From NCBI GenBank assembly GCA_902769875.1, contig CACXQV010000004.1, positions 1-64,000 of the forward strand: a stretch of 64,000 bases of DNA. The letters are read 5' to 3'. The DNA comes from an uncultured Bacteroidia bacterium. GTDB lineage: Bacteria > Bacteroidota > Bacteroidia > Bacteroidales > F082. Shown here piece after piece: positions 40,101 through 46,920 of this stretch. A program made the translations under genes and the position numbers. The notes beneath the pieces are model-generated. The model was not told the origin of the DNA. It worked only from the letters and a program-made list of their open reading frames with translations, and searched no databases. Every line of letters starts with the position of its first letter. Position 1 is the stretch's first letter.

Positions 40101-42156
40101 ATGAGTAGCCCCACAATGAGTTGAACGGGGTGTTGTATGTCGTACTTGTTCCATCGCCAATCTCGATGATGTTTTCACCTCCATTGTAACTGAAGTTGGC
40201 CACAAAGTCGGCGTCTTCGGTTACGGTAAATTCGTAGGTGGGATTGGTGGAGACCACTTGGCCGTTCTTGGTCCAGTCCGTGAAGCTGTAGTTATCGTTG
40301 GCCGATGCCGTCAGCGTGCAAACCTCGCCATAAGTGAAGCTCCCTGTGCCACTCACCGAACCTCCCTGCGTTGGATTAGCCGTGGCAGTGATGTTGTAAT
40401 AAGTCGGCGTTGTGCCGTCGCAGTTGACATCAAATTCGTAGGAGAAACTGCTGTTGAGGTTGGATCCTGAGAAAATGATGTCCCCGTTTTCATAGCTGAT
40501 GGTGAAAGAACATTCTTCTGGCCAACCGCCTTCAATCCAACCCAAGACGATATGGCTTCCGTCTATCACGTTGCGGATTAAAGTAGTTGACGCACCATTG
40601 TCCAAAGTCAGTTCCTCGTAACTGTTGCAGCCTTCGCTATAGCTCACTGCAAGAGCATTGCCATTCCAACCGTCGCCATAAGAGTCGTTGAAAGTGAACA
40701 AAAGGGAGCAAGAGCCGCCACTTGCCTCAACAAAATTGGCTACTATGTTTCTGTTGTCCATCACGGTGAAAGAATAAGTCGGTTCGGTTGAAACCGTTGC
40801 ATCTCCCTCGGTCCACGAACAGAACATGTAACCGTCGGCAGGAACAGCCGTCAAGGTGCAACCGTCTCCACAATCGTAATAACCGGAGCCATTCACCGTT
40901 CCACCGTAAGACGGGCTTGCCGTAGCTGTCACCTGATAGGAGGTGCCTGAAGTGCAGTTCGGGAAAATGTTGATGATGGCAAAGTTGCCATAACTGAAAT
41001 TGTAGCCGCTTGGCGTAAGAGCGTCCACTGCAAAATAATTGTTATAGGATCCGGACCATCCCCAATTAAAGTGGAGAAGATTATTGGAATCGTAACCATC
41101 GCAAACGAAGGCGTGTCCCGATTGGCCAGAACCGTCATTGCCGCTATAATGGACAGGACGACCTAAGTCGAGACTGCTCTTTATCATATTCAGCCACACG
41201 GTATTGCTGTAATTGCTCTTGTAAACTCCTGTTAGTTGGTTGGAATAACCGAAATAGTTCACCAAAGCCGTTGCGACATCTTCAGAATACGCACCAGACC
41301 CATCTGCACCATACATCATTTCGACTGCCACGCCACAATGCCACATCAGTGTGGCTACGGCATTGATTTGAGTCGAACTTGAAGATGACGACAAGTTGTT
41401 GGGCATATTGGCCCACTGATAGGTGGTGGCGCCAAAGTTGGCGGTCTGTGTGGGATAGCCCGAAGGGGTGTAAGTGTGCGATCCTGTACCTGTTGAAGGA
41501 TAGCCCCAATAGTGCATAATCTGTGCCATCGAAGTGGCCACACAACCGGTGACAACATGACCGCAATAGCCATCGGGGTCTTCAGGACATAAGCTGTTAT
41601 AATAGCAGCCCTGGTCCCAAGTGTCGGTCAGCAAGGGTTGCACTGCGGTGGTGGCGCGGTTGAAACTGAGGTGTCCGATGGAACGTACCGCCGACCATTG
41701 TTGGGTCACATTTGCATCGGCAATGAGGTGATGCTCAATGCCGTACTGTATTTGCTCAACAAAACCTTGCAGATAGAATTGCATCTGCGGAGGAATGTTG
41801 TCCATATCGAATGCGCCTTTGTCGGAATAGCCGAGGATAGGCGTAGCACAGTCGTCAGCGGCAACGATGACGAACCCCCTTTCAGTGTTGAAGACATGGA
41901 AGGCAGCTGTGCCATCGCTCGTGTTGTACGTTGTGACAAGGCGCAGTGAGTTTGGGTTGGCCACAGTCATCTTCGTGTTCGCATTGATGAACTTGGCTCC
42001 CACTTCTCGAGCCGTTGAAAGGCCGATAGGGTTGGCTTTTGCCACAACAGCGGTTGCGAGCAAAAGCACCATAAGCGAAAGGAATCTTCCTTTGCCCATA
42101 CTTGCACTCATCAGGGAAAAAACATCCCTAATCCTTTTTAATGTACTGTTTGTCAT
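31156..42156 (-). CDS. Giant T9SS-secreted C10 (streptopain-like) cysteine protease with adhesin modules
   Basis: 3666 residues. A signal segment ends near residue 42, followed by a Spi-like propeptide (about 43-150) and the C10 peptidase domain (about 170-400). The nucleophile is Cys205 in T-G-C-V-A-T-S-M-A-Q and the His is His348 in S-G-H-A-F-V-C-D-G-Y, followed by F-N-W-G-W. The tail includes two InlB-type repeats, a D-S-Y-G-D-G-W-N-G domain, fibronectin-III-like and MAM-like segments, a carboxypeptidase-regulatory-like domain (G-H-I-Y-E-Q-D-G), a cleaved-adhesin domain (F-D-N-G-I-P-E-N-W), a GWNW module, one shared E-C-R-G domain and a T9SS sorting domain. C10 enzymes such as streptopain and interpain degrade host proteins. 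The layout recalls gingipain and HagA, where a protease is fused to adhesins. A -7 box lies 39 nt upstream of the ATG. Confidence 0.9.
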   Translation of the reverse strand: MTNSTLKRIRDVFSLMSASMGKGRFLSLMVLLLATAVVAKANPIGLSTAREVGAKFINANTKMTVANPNSLRLVTTYNTSDGTAAFHVFNTERGFVIVAADDCATPILGYSDKGAFDMDNIPPQMQFYLQGFVEQIQYGIEHHLIADANVTQQWSAVRSIGHLSFNRATTAVQPLLTDTWDQGCYYNSLCPEDPDGYCGHVVTGCVATSMAQIMHYWGYPSTGTGSHTYTPSGYPTQTANFGATTYQWANMPNNLSSSSSSTQINAVATLMWHCGVAVEMMYGADGSGAYSEDVATALVNYFGYSNQLTGVYKSNYSNTVWLNMIKSSLDLGRPVHYSGNDGSGQSGHAFVCDGYDSNNLLHFNWGWSGSYNNYFAVDALTPSGYNFSYGNFAIINIFPNCTSGTSYQVTATASPSYGGTVNGSGYYDCGDGCTLTAVPADGYMFCSWTEGDATVSTEPTYSFTVMDNRNIVANFVEASGGSCSLLFTFNDSYGDGWNGNALAVSYSEGCNSYEELTLDNGASTTLIRNVIDGSHIVLGWIEGGWPEECSFTISYENGDIIFSGSNLNSSFSYEFDVNCDGTTPTYYNITATANPTQGGSVSGTGSFTYGEVCTLTASANDNYSFTDWTKNGQVVSTNPTYEFTVTEDADFVANFSYNGGENIIEIGDGTSTTYNTPFNSLWGYSFVEQIYFAEEIGTSATISSIAFNMQSENDQTNDIEVFMKNVSRDSFSSNMDYEPVTASDMVYSGILSFHQGWTTITLDTPFAYDGTSNLLIAMHEYTPGYTTRYFYYTDTPNAVLSHHSDNVNPDPYDLESFNGNRTVSGKRANLQLGITTGGGSELTVYDGTATNNYIPVYGFYADAYLKAEMVYPSSELVAMANTDINSMKFYASTPATDAWTSTFQVFIKEVDEATIDEFIGTDGATFVYEGLLNGTDSEMVIDFSTPYHYNGGNLLVGVYNITTGIYKSIAWVGETVDGASLQGYSYNGLDAIAPTQRNFLPKTTFYYNPAFNGTVDFETGDFSQAEFNNAVSSYPWMIWNDNTHSGNYCMTNGNSEVQSSASYIDVTADFVRDGYISFFSRISSEYNWDFGRFYIDGNEMLNESGVSEWTNQIFEVSAGTHTFRWSYVKDGSVDSDEDRYFIDDIYFDGVSTEANLVVTPNPIDLGYRPNNAWMRPLEVNVFNEGASTTINNVSVTNDYFQLGFGDAVVPFVLHHNNGFDFTIGTEGAASGTVQSNLIINYGNNGETQYDVTAIAYNPVSPDVWELAQTVNSFPFTATLNSANHPLYNNYRLPPTGIVDGADAVYKLVFAEDTYLNASVTTGENGKVALYKEGFNGIGGPDLYNNYTGPEMEIEDWLYYDNGEYATGIGASGSEFWWGIKLDVSAYAGASLTKVSVYDCAYMEGDVMIYQTEGTPSGEPAQQQSITLTGSSQFVEFVLNNPYTIDASQPLWIVMHYISGDSWPAAASDDTGDPNGRWVSLDNYDWQDLTNYGLNYTWMLRGFVTNANGRTMALVNRDDAFDVTIGEETNTTGYHPFYTLFNYSISEQIFLASELANAGANTSFINKLSWYATNAPGFEQQGISIWMANVNYPEIPATSVLTNDMTLVYTGTMTPEVGWNEFVFNEGSFAWDGVSNVLICVQRNNGEWNSTVNWQSHDAGFNASGRLYTDNAPYDMTNEYYNLTLQTARANTRFTFSNDFEGDISNMTVIPGTYYLVASSTSNEWTIEIHTDEVPCPDPAYNPSPANYAEVNPNRTIELSWKLGPRTTEYKLMFGVTENCEQTLVDWTRELSRHYTLPALMDEMTYYWKVVERNDGCETGVESPVWSFTTRLNTPQNLYAEQDFIMEGNSAVLHWSVPNRALQYYNVYQDGVLIGSTTDTYYVVDGLSYNMSGYEFYVTGVFDAGESDPSNDVWVYVSGLGTVNGHIYEQDGVTGIANATVSFTGYDEYGYYNTFNFNTDANGYYEGSLRAGSYVAVASHAGYQDKSYGSYIGIVFNNLTSGININLDELFNPVSDVVAEYYPDVQNPNSPYVKVHWGFDNPSNWLYYDDGVNVDAIGLTAGGSFYWGVMFPAGSYAGNSLTKVSMYDYSAHTGNILVYQGGDTAPETLVGQQAYSCTGSEDFVEWTLNNPVTIDPSQNLWIVMNNNDGQYVASCCINTGDTNGHWISIDGATWEDVTGFGLDYTWMIRAYVTSRAEGAYYAPMSLSADAAPAKFANRIKGRPNNLFSVSGNATAHNVGVPAERSDNNNRAFAYYRVYRTNAYNFGPYTEDNTVLLADNVTDTLLIDVSWQDAEAGVYKWGVSRVYEGNRESEISWGELRRSLSIPKRNPLGRVLNITEEPNAGQAPAFDVTEHTDLPILRASNSEAIVVRNSNYGNDFCQFVLNDPFNLNSYGLSNDAFTRGACYMNGTIYFADNDYKFGKFDPEAGVTIIATNTPFDMIEYNPVNGKIYGTNTWNGELYEVNPVNGSCSYIATIPSSFLMTFTITNDGRFILCDADEECIKEYDLETGELIPLIYVDWDVNYGQDFAIDRETNEIYWAALNNTENTYPLIKVNLANYSLTALGYFETQVSGFAILTDANLIQIERESAITWSNFLDKDMYLNNGDVNLTVALNSGDSPAGTMVSFTNLNTAEQLLYPIDDIVLDGSGYYTWDSFRKGDYQVTIAKEGYATITDNVSIWDATSLSYVLEETTQKPSNLYVSSTGWAKWNGLGNDLNQITSSDSFSIDFDNGIPENWTTIDADGDGYTWVSSATPGDYHNSGVDLTGTGHNSSAHYVISASWANGTGQVLYPDNYLVSPQVTIGAGSTFNFWACAQDASYAADHFGVAISLDGTNFTMLQEWTMTAKGQGAKTVATRSGNRAQGSWYYYTVNLSAYTGQTVYIAIRHFNCSDQFIINVDDVELTDGRDGGRHYEYNQVVLTDLQGNVLYTENTTNKFCQLPVDNLVEGETYHCKVASVYSSGLTEWAEVDWVYQACDNYEGANGLNATTTGDGNLVSWTYPEIERDNTRGSLAYSCRNYNEWVSYDTDNPHNTTALNNISLYGGDYCGLDGYVYSTYGGNAYKVELQTGTIIESNYIGYNFYDCAWDYTSNAMYAVQNQDFYIWNIEDNTVEYIGSTDLSFEVLACDLNGELYGIAVGNPAGLYKIDKTDASLEFVGYTGQNCDYYWQSGALDYYNGKLYWTNSTDGTFVEVDLETGASTVLNTDLGENTSFCIPYEGGLFVLGAMIYRDNQLVGFTRDNSYLDEGNTGNHQYTIRVVYGGPAICPDNNIYCSMSCPQTVEIGGGSEITQTTNFSQGWNWWSTYIDQQGIDGLTTLEDGLGANGVQIKSQTDFVTNYGVFWMGMLQSINNDESYMIQTNAACQVEMSGLPVSPANHPITINQGWNWIGYPCTNTMSVTQAFANYTPMNGDQIKSQSDYAMYFSGIWIGQLQNITPGMGLMYKSNNTAPMTLVYPNAGRDEEAVAPKDLHWTNDVHAYPNNMTVLATVELDGVELSSESYELAAFADGECRGSAKLMFVEPLNRHVAFLTITGDEAVELTFALYDGENNVEYFDSDSRLVFTTNAVVGDAEAPFVVSFRGTTGLDELDNNVQIFPNPVQAGERISILTTVDSKHPIRVEIVNALGATVAYETSKDTPASIVAPMTSGIYTVRIITEDKGMQCRKLIVR

Positions 42157-42194
42157 AATGTTATGTATTTTTGGGGTTAATGTTGCAGATAATG

Positions 42195-42202
42195 CAAAGT
42201 TA
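42195..42202 (-). promoter_or_regulatory. -7 box of the C10 protease gene
   Basis: On the minus strand this reads TAACTTTG, matching TAnnTTTG, with a leader of about 35 nt. The four secreted-protein genes downstream could all depend on it. Confidence 0.5.
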
Positions 42203-42289
42203 GAGGGATTTAATTATAAAAACTATTTTGAAAGCCCCTGATTGGTGTGCGTTTCTTCGCCGTTTTGTGTGCGTCTGCAAACGAATGGA

Positions 42290-42541
42290 CTATTTCTTTT
42301 TCCTTTGTTCTTGGTAATGCCGCGAGAGAAGGGCGAAGAAATCGTAGTCCAGAATGTAACAGAGTTTCAATAGGATATGTGTGTCAATCCAATCCTTTTC
42401 ATATATTTTGTATACGTTGTTCCTATGGCAGTGCAATTGATCAGCTAACCATGACACCCTGATGCCTTTGCTGTTCACATGTTCTTTCACGATGCTTCCC
42501 ATGTGAATCTGATTGGCTTTGTCTTTTTCTCCCTTACACAT
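42290..42541 (-). CDS. Small helix-turn-helix DNA-binding protein
   Basis: 83 residues with an XRE-like helix-turn-helix: I-V-K-E-H-V-N-S-K-G-I-R-V-S-W-L-A-D-Q-L-H-C-H-R-N-N-V-Y-K-I-Y (split by hyphens here), then a helix ending L-D-Y-D-F-F. This pattern is common in small Bacteroidetes regulators. It lies 133 bp upstream of the C10 protease gene on the same strand, so it may control the secreted-protein cluster, but no operator was identified. Its own -7 box is at 42623-42630. Confidence 0.8.
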   Translation of the reverse strand: MCKGEKDKANQIHMGSIVKEHVNSKGIRVSWLADQLHCHRNNVYKIYEKDWIDTHILLKLCYILDYDFFALLSRHYQEQRKKK

Positions 42542-42622
42542 AATTATTTTGTTGTTAAAAGCTATTTAAAAAACAATGAATCAACGTTTTATCACTTGTT
42601 TATAATTTCTTAACGAATTAAA

Positions 42623-42630
42623 CAAATATA
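42623..42630 (-). promoter_or_regulatory. -7 box of the HTH gene
   Basis: On the minus strand this reads TATATTTG, matching TAnnTTTG, with a leader of about 77 nt. The rest of 42542-42711 is AT-rich and shows no gene. Confidence 0.45.
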
Positions 42631-42711
42631 TGGAAGTTTTTTCTAAACTTTTTCTGATAATTGCACCGAATAAAGTTGCAGATTGCACACAATATTTATG
42701 ACAAAAATATT

Positions 42712-42757
42712 CTTGAAAAAGAAAAAGTGCTGCCAAATGATTTTATTGGCAGCACTT
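42712..42757 (-). terminator. Rho-independent terminator of the F-type ATPase operon
   Basis: A perfect 12-bp stem (42725-42736 with 42746-42757) and a 9-nt loop are followed, on the minus strand, by TTTTTCTTTTT. It lies 29 bp after the atpG stop. Confidence 0.9.
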
Positions 42758-42785
42758 CTTGGATTATCATTTCGGCAAAGTTCAC

Positions 42786-43658
42786 TTACCCATTCAAAGC
42801 CTCAGCGCCACCGACAATGTCGATCAATTCGTTGGTGATGACGTTTTGGCGGGCTTTGTTGTACAGGATTTTCAGCTCTTGCGACAGCTGTTCGGCGTTG
42901 TCGGAGGCGATGTGCATGGCCGTCATGCGTGCGCCGTGCTCAGCGGTGAGCGTGTCGAGCATGATGGAGTAGAAGTTGGTGCGGGTTACCTTGGGAACCA
43001 AGCTGTTGACGAAATTCTCCTTGTCGGGCTCCACGATGTAGTCCAACGTCGTTCCGTCGCTTTGCATCTCGGCTTTCAGCGGCAGCAATACTTCGCGGGT
43101 GGGCACTTGAACGCCTGAGTTCTTGAAATGGTTGAAAACCAACTCCACGCGGTCCACTTGCTTGCTCAGGAATAGCTCTACCATCATATCGCTGATTTCC
43201 ATGGCCAAGTCGAAAGACATGCTTTCGGCCAAAGGTGCATATTGCTTTTCAACTTTGATGCCGAATTTCTTGGCGTAGTCGTTGATTTTCTTGCCGACCA
43301 AAAAGACGGTAACATTCTCTTTTCCAATGCTCTCGGCGTATTCTTCATACACCTGTTTGAACAATTTGCAGACGCTGGAATTGTAGACACCGCACAGCCC
43401 GCTGCTCGACGAGAAGGCCATCAGTGCCACCTTTTTCACCTCGCGTTTCTCGGCCAACGGGATGCTGACTTCGCCTTCCAACGAGCCGAGGTAGTTGGCC
43501 AAGGCCTCGCTCAGCTTGTTCTTGTAGGGCAGGAAACGTGTGGTGATGCCTTCGGTCTTCTTCAGTTTGGCCGCCGACACCATCTTCATCGCGCTCGTGA
43601 TTTTCTGCGTCGAGGCGACGGAAACGATTCTGGCCCGTATTTCTTTCAGTGATGCCAT
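42786..43658 (-). CDS. atpG: F-type ATP synthase gamma subunit
   Basis: 290 residues, the length of the family. Gamma is the rotating shaft between the alpha3beta3 head and the c ring. The N-terminal helix has R-A-R-I-V-S-V-A-S-T-Q-K-I-T-S-A-M-K-M-V-S-A and the C-terminal helix A-R-Q-N-V-I-T-N-E-L-I-D-I-V-G-G-A-E-A-L, the two conserved ends of gamma (written with hyphens). A central S-S-S-G-L-C-G matches the usual S-D-x-G-L-C-G. It is the last gene of the operon, with a terminator behind it and a heptad-armed hairpin in the spacer to atpA. Confidence 0.95.
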   Translation of the reverse strand: MASLKEIRARIVSVASTQKITSAMKMVSAAKLKKTEGITTRFLPYKNKLSEALANYLGSLEGEVSIPLAEKREVKKVALMAFSSSSGLCGVYNSSVCKLFKQVYEEYAESIGKENVTVFLVGKKINDYAKKFGIKVEKQYAPLAESMSFDLAMEISDMMVELFLSKQVDRVELVFNHFKNSGVQVPTREVLLPLKAEMQSDGTTLDYIVEPDKENFVNSLVPKVTRTNFYSIMLDTLTAEHGARMTAMHIASDNAEQLSQELKILYNKARQNVITNELIDIVGGAEALNG

Positions 43659-43671
43659 TTTTTCTTTTTTT

Positions 43672-43756
43672 GGCTGTTGGCTGTTGGCTGTTGGCTGTTG
43701 GCAGCTATGACCATTTTAATGAAGCTGCCAAAAGCCAAAGGCCAAAAGCCAAAAGC
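43672..43756. repeat. Heptad-armed hairpin between atpA and atpG
   Basis: Four exact GGCTGTT units (43672-43699) and GGCAGC are followed by an 18-nt spacer, GCTGCC, then units of AAAAGCC/AAAGGCC that pair back with the left arm in the same 7-bp steps. The whole 85-bp spacer folds into one long imperfect hairpin. Confidence 0.75.
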
Positions 43757-43758
43757 AA

Positions 43759-45336
43759 TTAAACGAAGTGTTCGCTCAGATTCAACGCTTCTTCCTTCAG
43801 CACAGCCTTGATGTCGTCGTCAATCTTTCCGGCTTTCAGTTGGGCCATCACGTCCTTGTGTTTCACTTCTATGATGTCCAAGAACTGTTTCTCAAACTCA
43901 AGCACCTTGTTTTCCGGCACTTTGCTCAAAAGTCCGTTAGTGCCGCAGAAGATGATGGCAACTTGTTTTTCGACGGGCATAGGCGTATATTGCGGCTGTT
44001 TCAGCAGTTCCACGTTCTTGCGGCCCTTGTCGAGGATGGCCAAGGTTGCGGCATCGAGTTCGGCGCCGAACTTCGAGAAAGCCTCCATCTCGCGGAATTG
44101 GGCTTGGTCGAGTTTCAGGGTGCCGGCCACCTTCTTCATGGACTTGATTTGGGCATTGCCACCTACACGCGAAACCGAAATACCCACGTTGATGGCGGGA
44201 CGGATACCCGCATTGAACAAGCTGGTTTCCAAGAAGATCTGTCCGTCGGTGATGGAAATCACGTTGGTCGGGATGTAGGCCGACACGTCGCCCGCCTGCG
44301 TCTCAATGATGGGCAGTGCAGTGATGCTGCCGCCGCCTTTCACGATGTCCTTGAGGCTGTCGGGCAGGTCGTTCATCTGGCGTGCAACGTTATCGTTCTT
44401 GATGATTTTGGCGGCGCGTTCGAGCAAACGGCTATGGAGGTAGAAAATGTCGCCCGGATAGGCCTCACGTCCCGGAGGACGGCGCAAAATCAGGGACACT
44501 TCACGGTAGGCCACGGCTTGCTTCGAGAGGTCGTCGTAGATGATAAGCGCATGACGGCCCGTGTCGCGGAAGTATTCGGCGATGGCCACGCCCGCGTATG
44601 GCGCGTAGAACTGCATGGCGGCAGGATCGGAGGCCGTTGCGCTGACCACGATGGTATAATCCAAGGCACCATATTTTTCGAGGGTGTTCACGAGGTTGCG
44701 CACGGTGGAACCTTTCTGTCCCACAGCCACATAGATGCAGTAGATTGGGTCGCCGTTCTTGAAGTTGTCCTTCTGATTAATGATGGTGTCGATGGCGATG
44801 GCGGTCTTACCCGTCTGGCGGTCGCCGATGATGAGTTCACGCTGGCCTCGCCCGATGGGAATCATGGCATCGATGGCCTTGAGGCCCGTTTGCAGCGGCT
44901 GGTTCACAGGCTGGCGGAAGATGACGCCCGGAGCCTTGCGTTCCAAAGGCATTTCGTAGGTCTTGCCTTGGATGGGACCCTTGCCGTCGATGGGGCGACC
45001 GAGGCCGTCCACCACGCGGCCCAACATGCCCTCGCCCGCCATGACGGAGGCGATGCGTTGGGTGCGCTTCACCGTCTCGCCTTCCTTGATGCCCTCGGTG
45101 GGGCCGAGCAGCACCACGCCCACGTTGTCTTCCTCAAGGTTGAGCACTACGCCCATCGTGCCGTTCTCAAACTCGACGAGTTCGTTGCTCTGCACCTTGT
45201 CAAGGCCATAAACGTGCGCCACGCCGTCGCTCACTTGCAGCACCTTGCCAATCTCCTCAAACTGAACCTTGTTGCTCATGTTTTGGAGCTGCATTTGCAG
45301 GATGCTCGATATTTCACTTGGTTTGATGTTTGCCAT
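43759..45336 (-). CDS. atpA: F-type ATP synthase alpha subunit
   Basis: 525 residues. Alpha forms the non-catalytic nucleotide sites of F1. The Walker A is G-D-R-Q-T-G-K-T-A near residue 170 and the family signature [13 protein letters not shown] lies near residue 375. The long open frame on the opposite strand (43768-45366) is a shadow of this gene. It is flanked by two heptad-repeat spacers. Confidence 0.97.
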   Translation of the reverse strand: MANIKPSEISSILQMQLQNMSNKVQFEEIGKVLQVSDGVAHVYGLDKVQSNELVEFENGTMGVVLNLEEDNVGVVLLGPTEGIKEGETVKRTQRIASVMAGEGMLGRVVDGLGRPIDGKGPIQGKTYEMPLERKAPGVIFRQPVNQPLQTGLKAIDAMIPIGRGQRELIIGDRQTGKTAIAIDTIINQKDNFKNGDPIYCIYVAVGQKGSTVRNLVNTLEKYGALDYTIVVSATASDPAAMQFYAPYAGVAIAEYFRDTGRHALIIYDDLSKQAVAYREVSLILRRPPGREAYPGDIFYLHSRLLERAAKIIKNDNVARQMNDLPDSLKDIVKGGGSITALPIIETQAGDVSAYIPTNVISITDGQIFLETSLFNAGIRPAINVGISVSRVGGNAQIKSMKKVAGTLKLDQAQFREMEAFSKFGAELDAATLAILDKGRKNVELLKQPQYTPMPVEKQVAIIFCGTNGLLSKVPENKVLEFEKQFLDIIEVKHKDVMAQLKAGKIDDDIKAVLKEEALNLSEHFV

Positions 45337-45370
45337 ATATGTTGTTGTTTATTGTTGTCTGTTTAATTGT

Positions 45371-45444
45371 TGGGCTGTTAGCTTTTAGCTGTTAGCCATT
45401 AGCTTGGTCGAAGCTGAGCTAATAGCTAATGGCTGATAGCTAAT
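45371..45444. repeat. Heptad-armed hairpin between atpH and atpA
   Basis: The left arm is built of 7-bp steps of the type GCTGTTA / GCTTTTA / GCCATTA; the right arm (from about 45410) is its imperfect reverse complement (AGCTAAT, AGCTAAT, GGCTGAT). The right arm includes the stop codon of atpH. It is the same kind of element as 43672-43756. Confidence 0.7.
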
Positions 45445-45982
45445 TGCCTTTTAACTTGTTCTTCAGCGCGTTGAGTTGTCCTGCCACGCTTGCGTCCATT
45501 CGCGTGTTCTCTATGTCGAGGATGAATCCGCCGATGAGCGAAGGGTCAATCCTGACCTCCATTTCGGCCTCGGCGTCGAAGGTCTGCTTGACGAAGGCCT
45601 TGATGCGGTCGTAGGTCGCCTCGGGCAATTCGGTGGCCGTAGTCACTTGCGTACTTAGGATGTTATGCTTGGCGCGATACATCTCCATGTATTTCATGGC
45701 GATAAAGAACATCTTGTTCTCGCGTTTTTGGTCGGCCACAAAGGCGATGAACTGCTTCAGTGTGTCATGCAATGGCTCGCCCACGGACATCTCCATCAAC
45801 TTCACTTTCTCCTCACGCGCCACGATGGGGTTGGCCAACACCTCATTGAACTGGCTGATAGCCAAAAGGTAGTTGTGGGCAAAGCGCATCAGGCCGCTGT
45901 AAACAGCCTCTTCGCAGCCTTGCTCTTGGGCCAATTGGAACAAAGCCCGCGCATATCTCACCGATATTCTTCCGTTGTCCAT
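45440..45982 (-). CDS. atpH: F-type ATP synthase delta subunit
   Basis: 180 residues, the length of the family. Delta ties the peripheral stalk to the top of F1. The N-terminal R-Y-A-R-A-L-F-Q-L-A and the C-terminal I-D-P-S-L-I-G-G-F (matching the family I-D-x-x-L-I-G-G) are clear. It starts four bases after the atpF stop. Confidence 0.93.
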   Translation of the reverse strand: MDNGRISVRYARALFQLAQEQGCEEAVYSGLMRFAHNYLLAISQFNEVLANPIVAREEKVKLMEMSVGEPLHDTLKQFIAFVADQKRENKMFFIAMKYMEMYRAKHNILSTQVTTATELPEATYDRIKAFVKQTFDAEAEMEVRIDPSLIGGFILDIENTRMDASVAGQLNALKNKLKGN

Positions 45983-45985
45983 AAC

Positions 45986-46489
45986 TTAGGCTTCAATGCG
46001 GGGTTGGTTGTTTCTGAGCAGTTGCTCAATGTAGGCACTTTGTGACTGCTTGTCGTGCAGTTCGCGTTGCAGCAGTTTCTCGGCGATGTCGACGCTGAGG
46101 GCGATGACCTCGTTCTTGATTTGCGCCATAGCCTCGGCCTGCTCCTTTTCAATCTTCAGGCGGGCGTCGGTCACGATTTTCTCGGCTTCCATGCGGGCTT
46201 GCGTCTTCGCCTCCTCAATGAGTTGGGTCTTCAGGTCTTGGCTCTCCTTCATGATCTTGATTTGCTCGGCCTGCGCTGCCGCCATGGTTTCCTGCCGTTT
46301 CTGCTCGATGCCTGCAAGGGCATTGTTGGCCTCTTCAGCAGCAAGCAATGAGTCGGCGATTTGGGTGTTGCGTTGTTCCACGGCACCCATGATCATCGGC
46401 CAACCCACCTTCGCCAAAATGACGAAGACGATGAGGAAGCCTATGAGCATCCATATCACTAATCCACTTTCGGGAAGAAATAGTTCCAT
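45986..46489 (-). CDS. atpF: F-type ATP synthase b subunit
   Basis: 167 residues: one N-terminal membrane helix (about 9-28, G-L-V-I-W-M-L-I-G-F-L-I-V), then a long charged coiled coil rich in Ala, Glu, Lys and Gln that makes the peripheral stalk. Length and position between atpE and atpH are normal. Confidence 0.93.
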   Translation of the reverse strand: MELFLPESGLVIWMLIGFLIVFVILAKVGWPMIMGAVEQRNTQIADSLLAAEEANNALAGIEQKRQETMAAAQAEQIKIMKESQDLKTQLIEEAKTQARMEAEKIVTDARLKIEKEQAEAMAQIKNEVIALSVDIAEKLLQRELHDKQSQSAYIEQLLRNNQPRIEA

Positions 46490-46573
46490 TTCTCTGTTTT
46501 TTTGAAGGTTAAGGCTTGGGGCTTAATCATCCCTCCTAATAGGGAGAGAGGCCAAGCCCCAAGCGGGGTTGGC

Positions 46574-46819
46574 TTATTTCATCACAGCCAACACGCACAC
46601 GACGATGGCGAACAGCGTTGCACCTTCGACGAGAGCGCCGGCAATGATCATACCTGACTGGATTTTTCCAGCGGCTTCGGGCTGACGAGCCATGGCTTCC
46701 ATGGCGGATTGTCCGATTTTACCGATGCCAAAAGCGGCACCAATCACTGCAACAGCAGCGGCGATGGCGGCCAAACCCGGCACATACGATACTGCTTCAA
46801 GAATGGTTGATAATAACAT
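46574..46819 (-). CDS. atpE: F-type ATP synthase c subunit
   Basis: 81 residues: two membrane helices joined by the polar R-Q-P-E loop (about 45-48). The ion carboxylate is Glu65 in A-L-V-E-G-A. The Gln and Pro of helix 1 and the Ser/Thr beside the Glu that mark Na+-binding c rings are absent (Ile and Ala in helix 1, Gly after Glu65), so H+ is the likely coupling ion. This is read by alignment with the known Ilyobacter c subunit from memory. Confidence 0.95.
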   Translation of the reverse strand: MLLSTILEAVSYVPGLAAIAAAVAVIGAAFGIGKIGQSAMEAMARQPEAAGKIQSGMIIAGALVEGATLFAIVVCVLAVMK

Positions 46820-46884
46820 GATTTTTAATTGTTTAAGTGTTTATTGTTTAAGTGTTTAATTGTATATTTCAAATTCCAAAATTC

Positions 46885-46918
46885 CTAACTCTCAACTCTC
46901 AACTTTCAACTCTCAACT
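46885..46918. repeat. 7-bp tandem repeat between atpB and atpE
   Basis: Units CTCAACT / TTCAACT recur at 7-bp steps up to the atpB stop. Just before them (about 46830-46860) the sequence GTTTAAGTGTTTA is also repeated. It differs from the other two atp spacers in having no hairpin arms. Confidence 0.65.
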
Positions 46919-46920
46919 GA

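Noticed and set aside
43768..45366. 532-codon rightward frame
   Set aside because: Exact shadow of atpA on the opposite strand.
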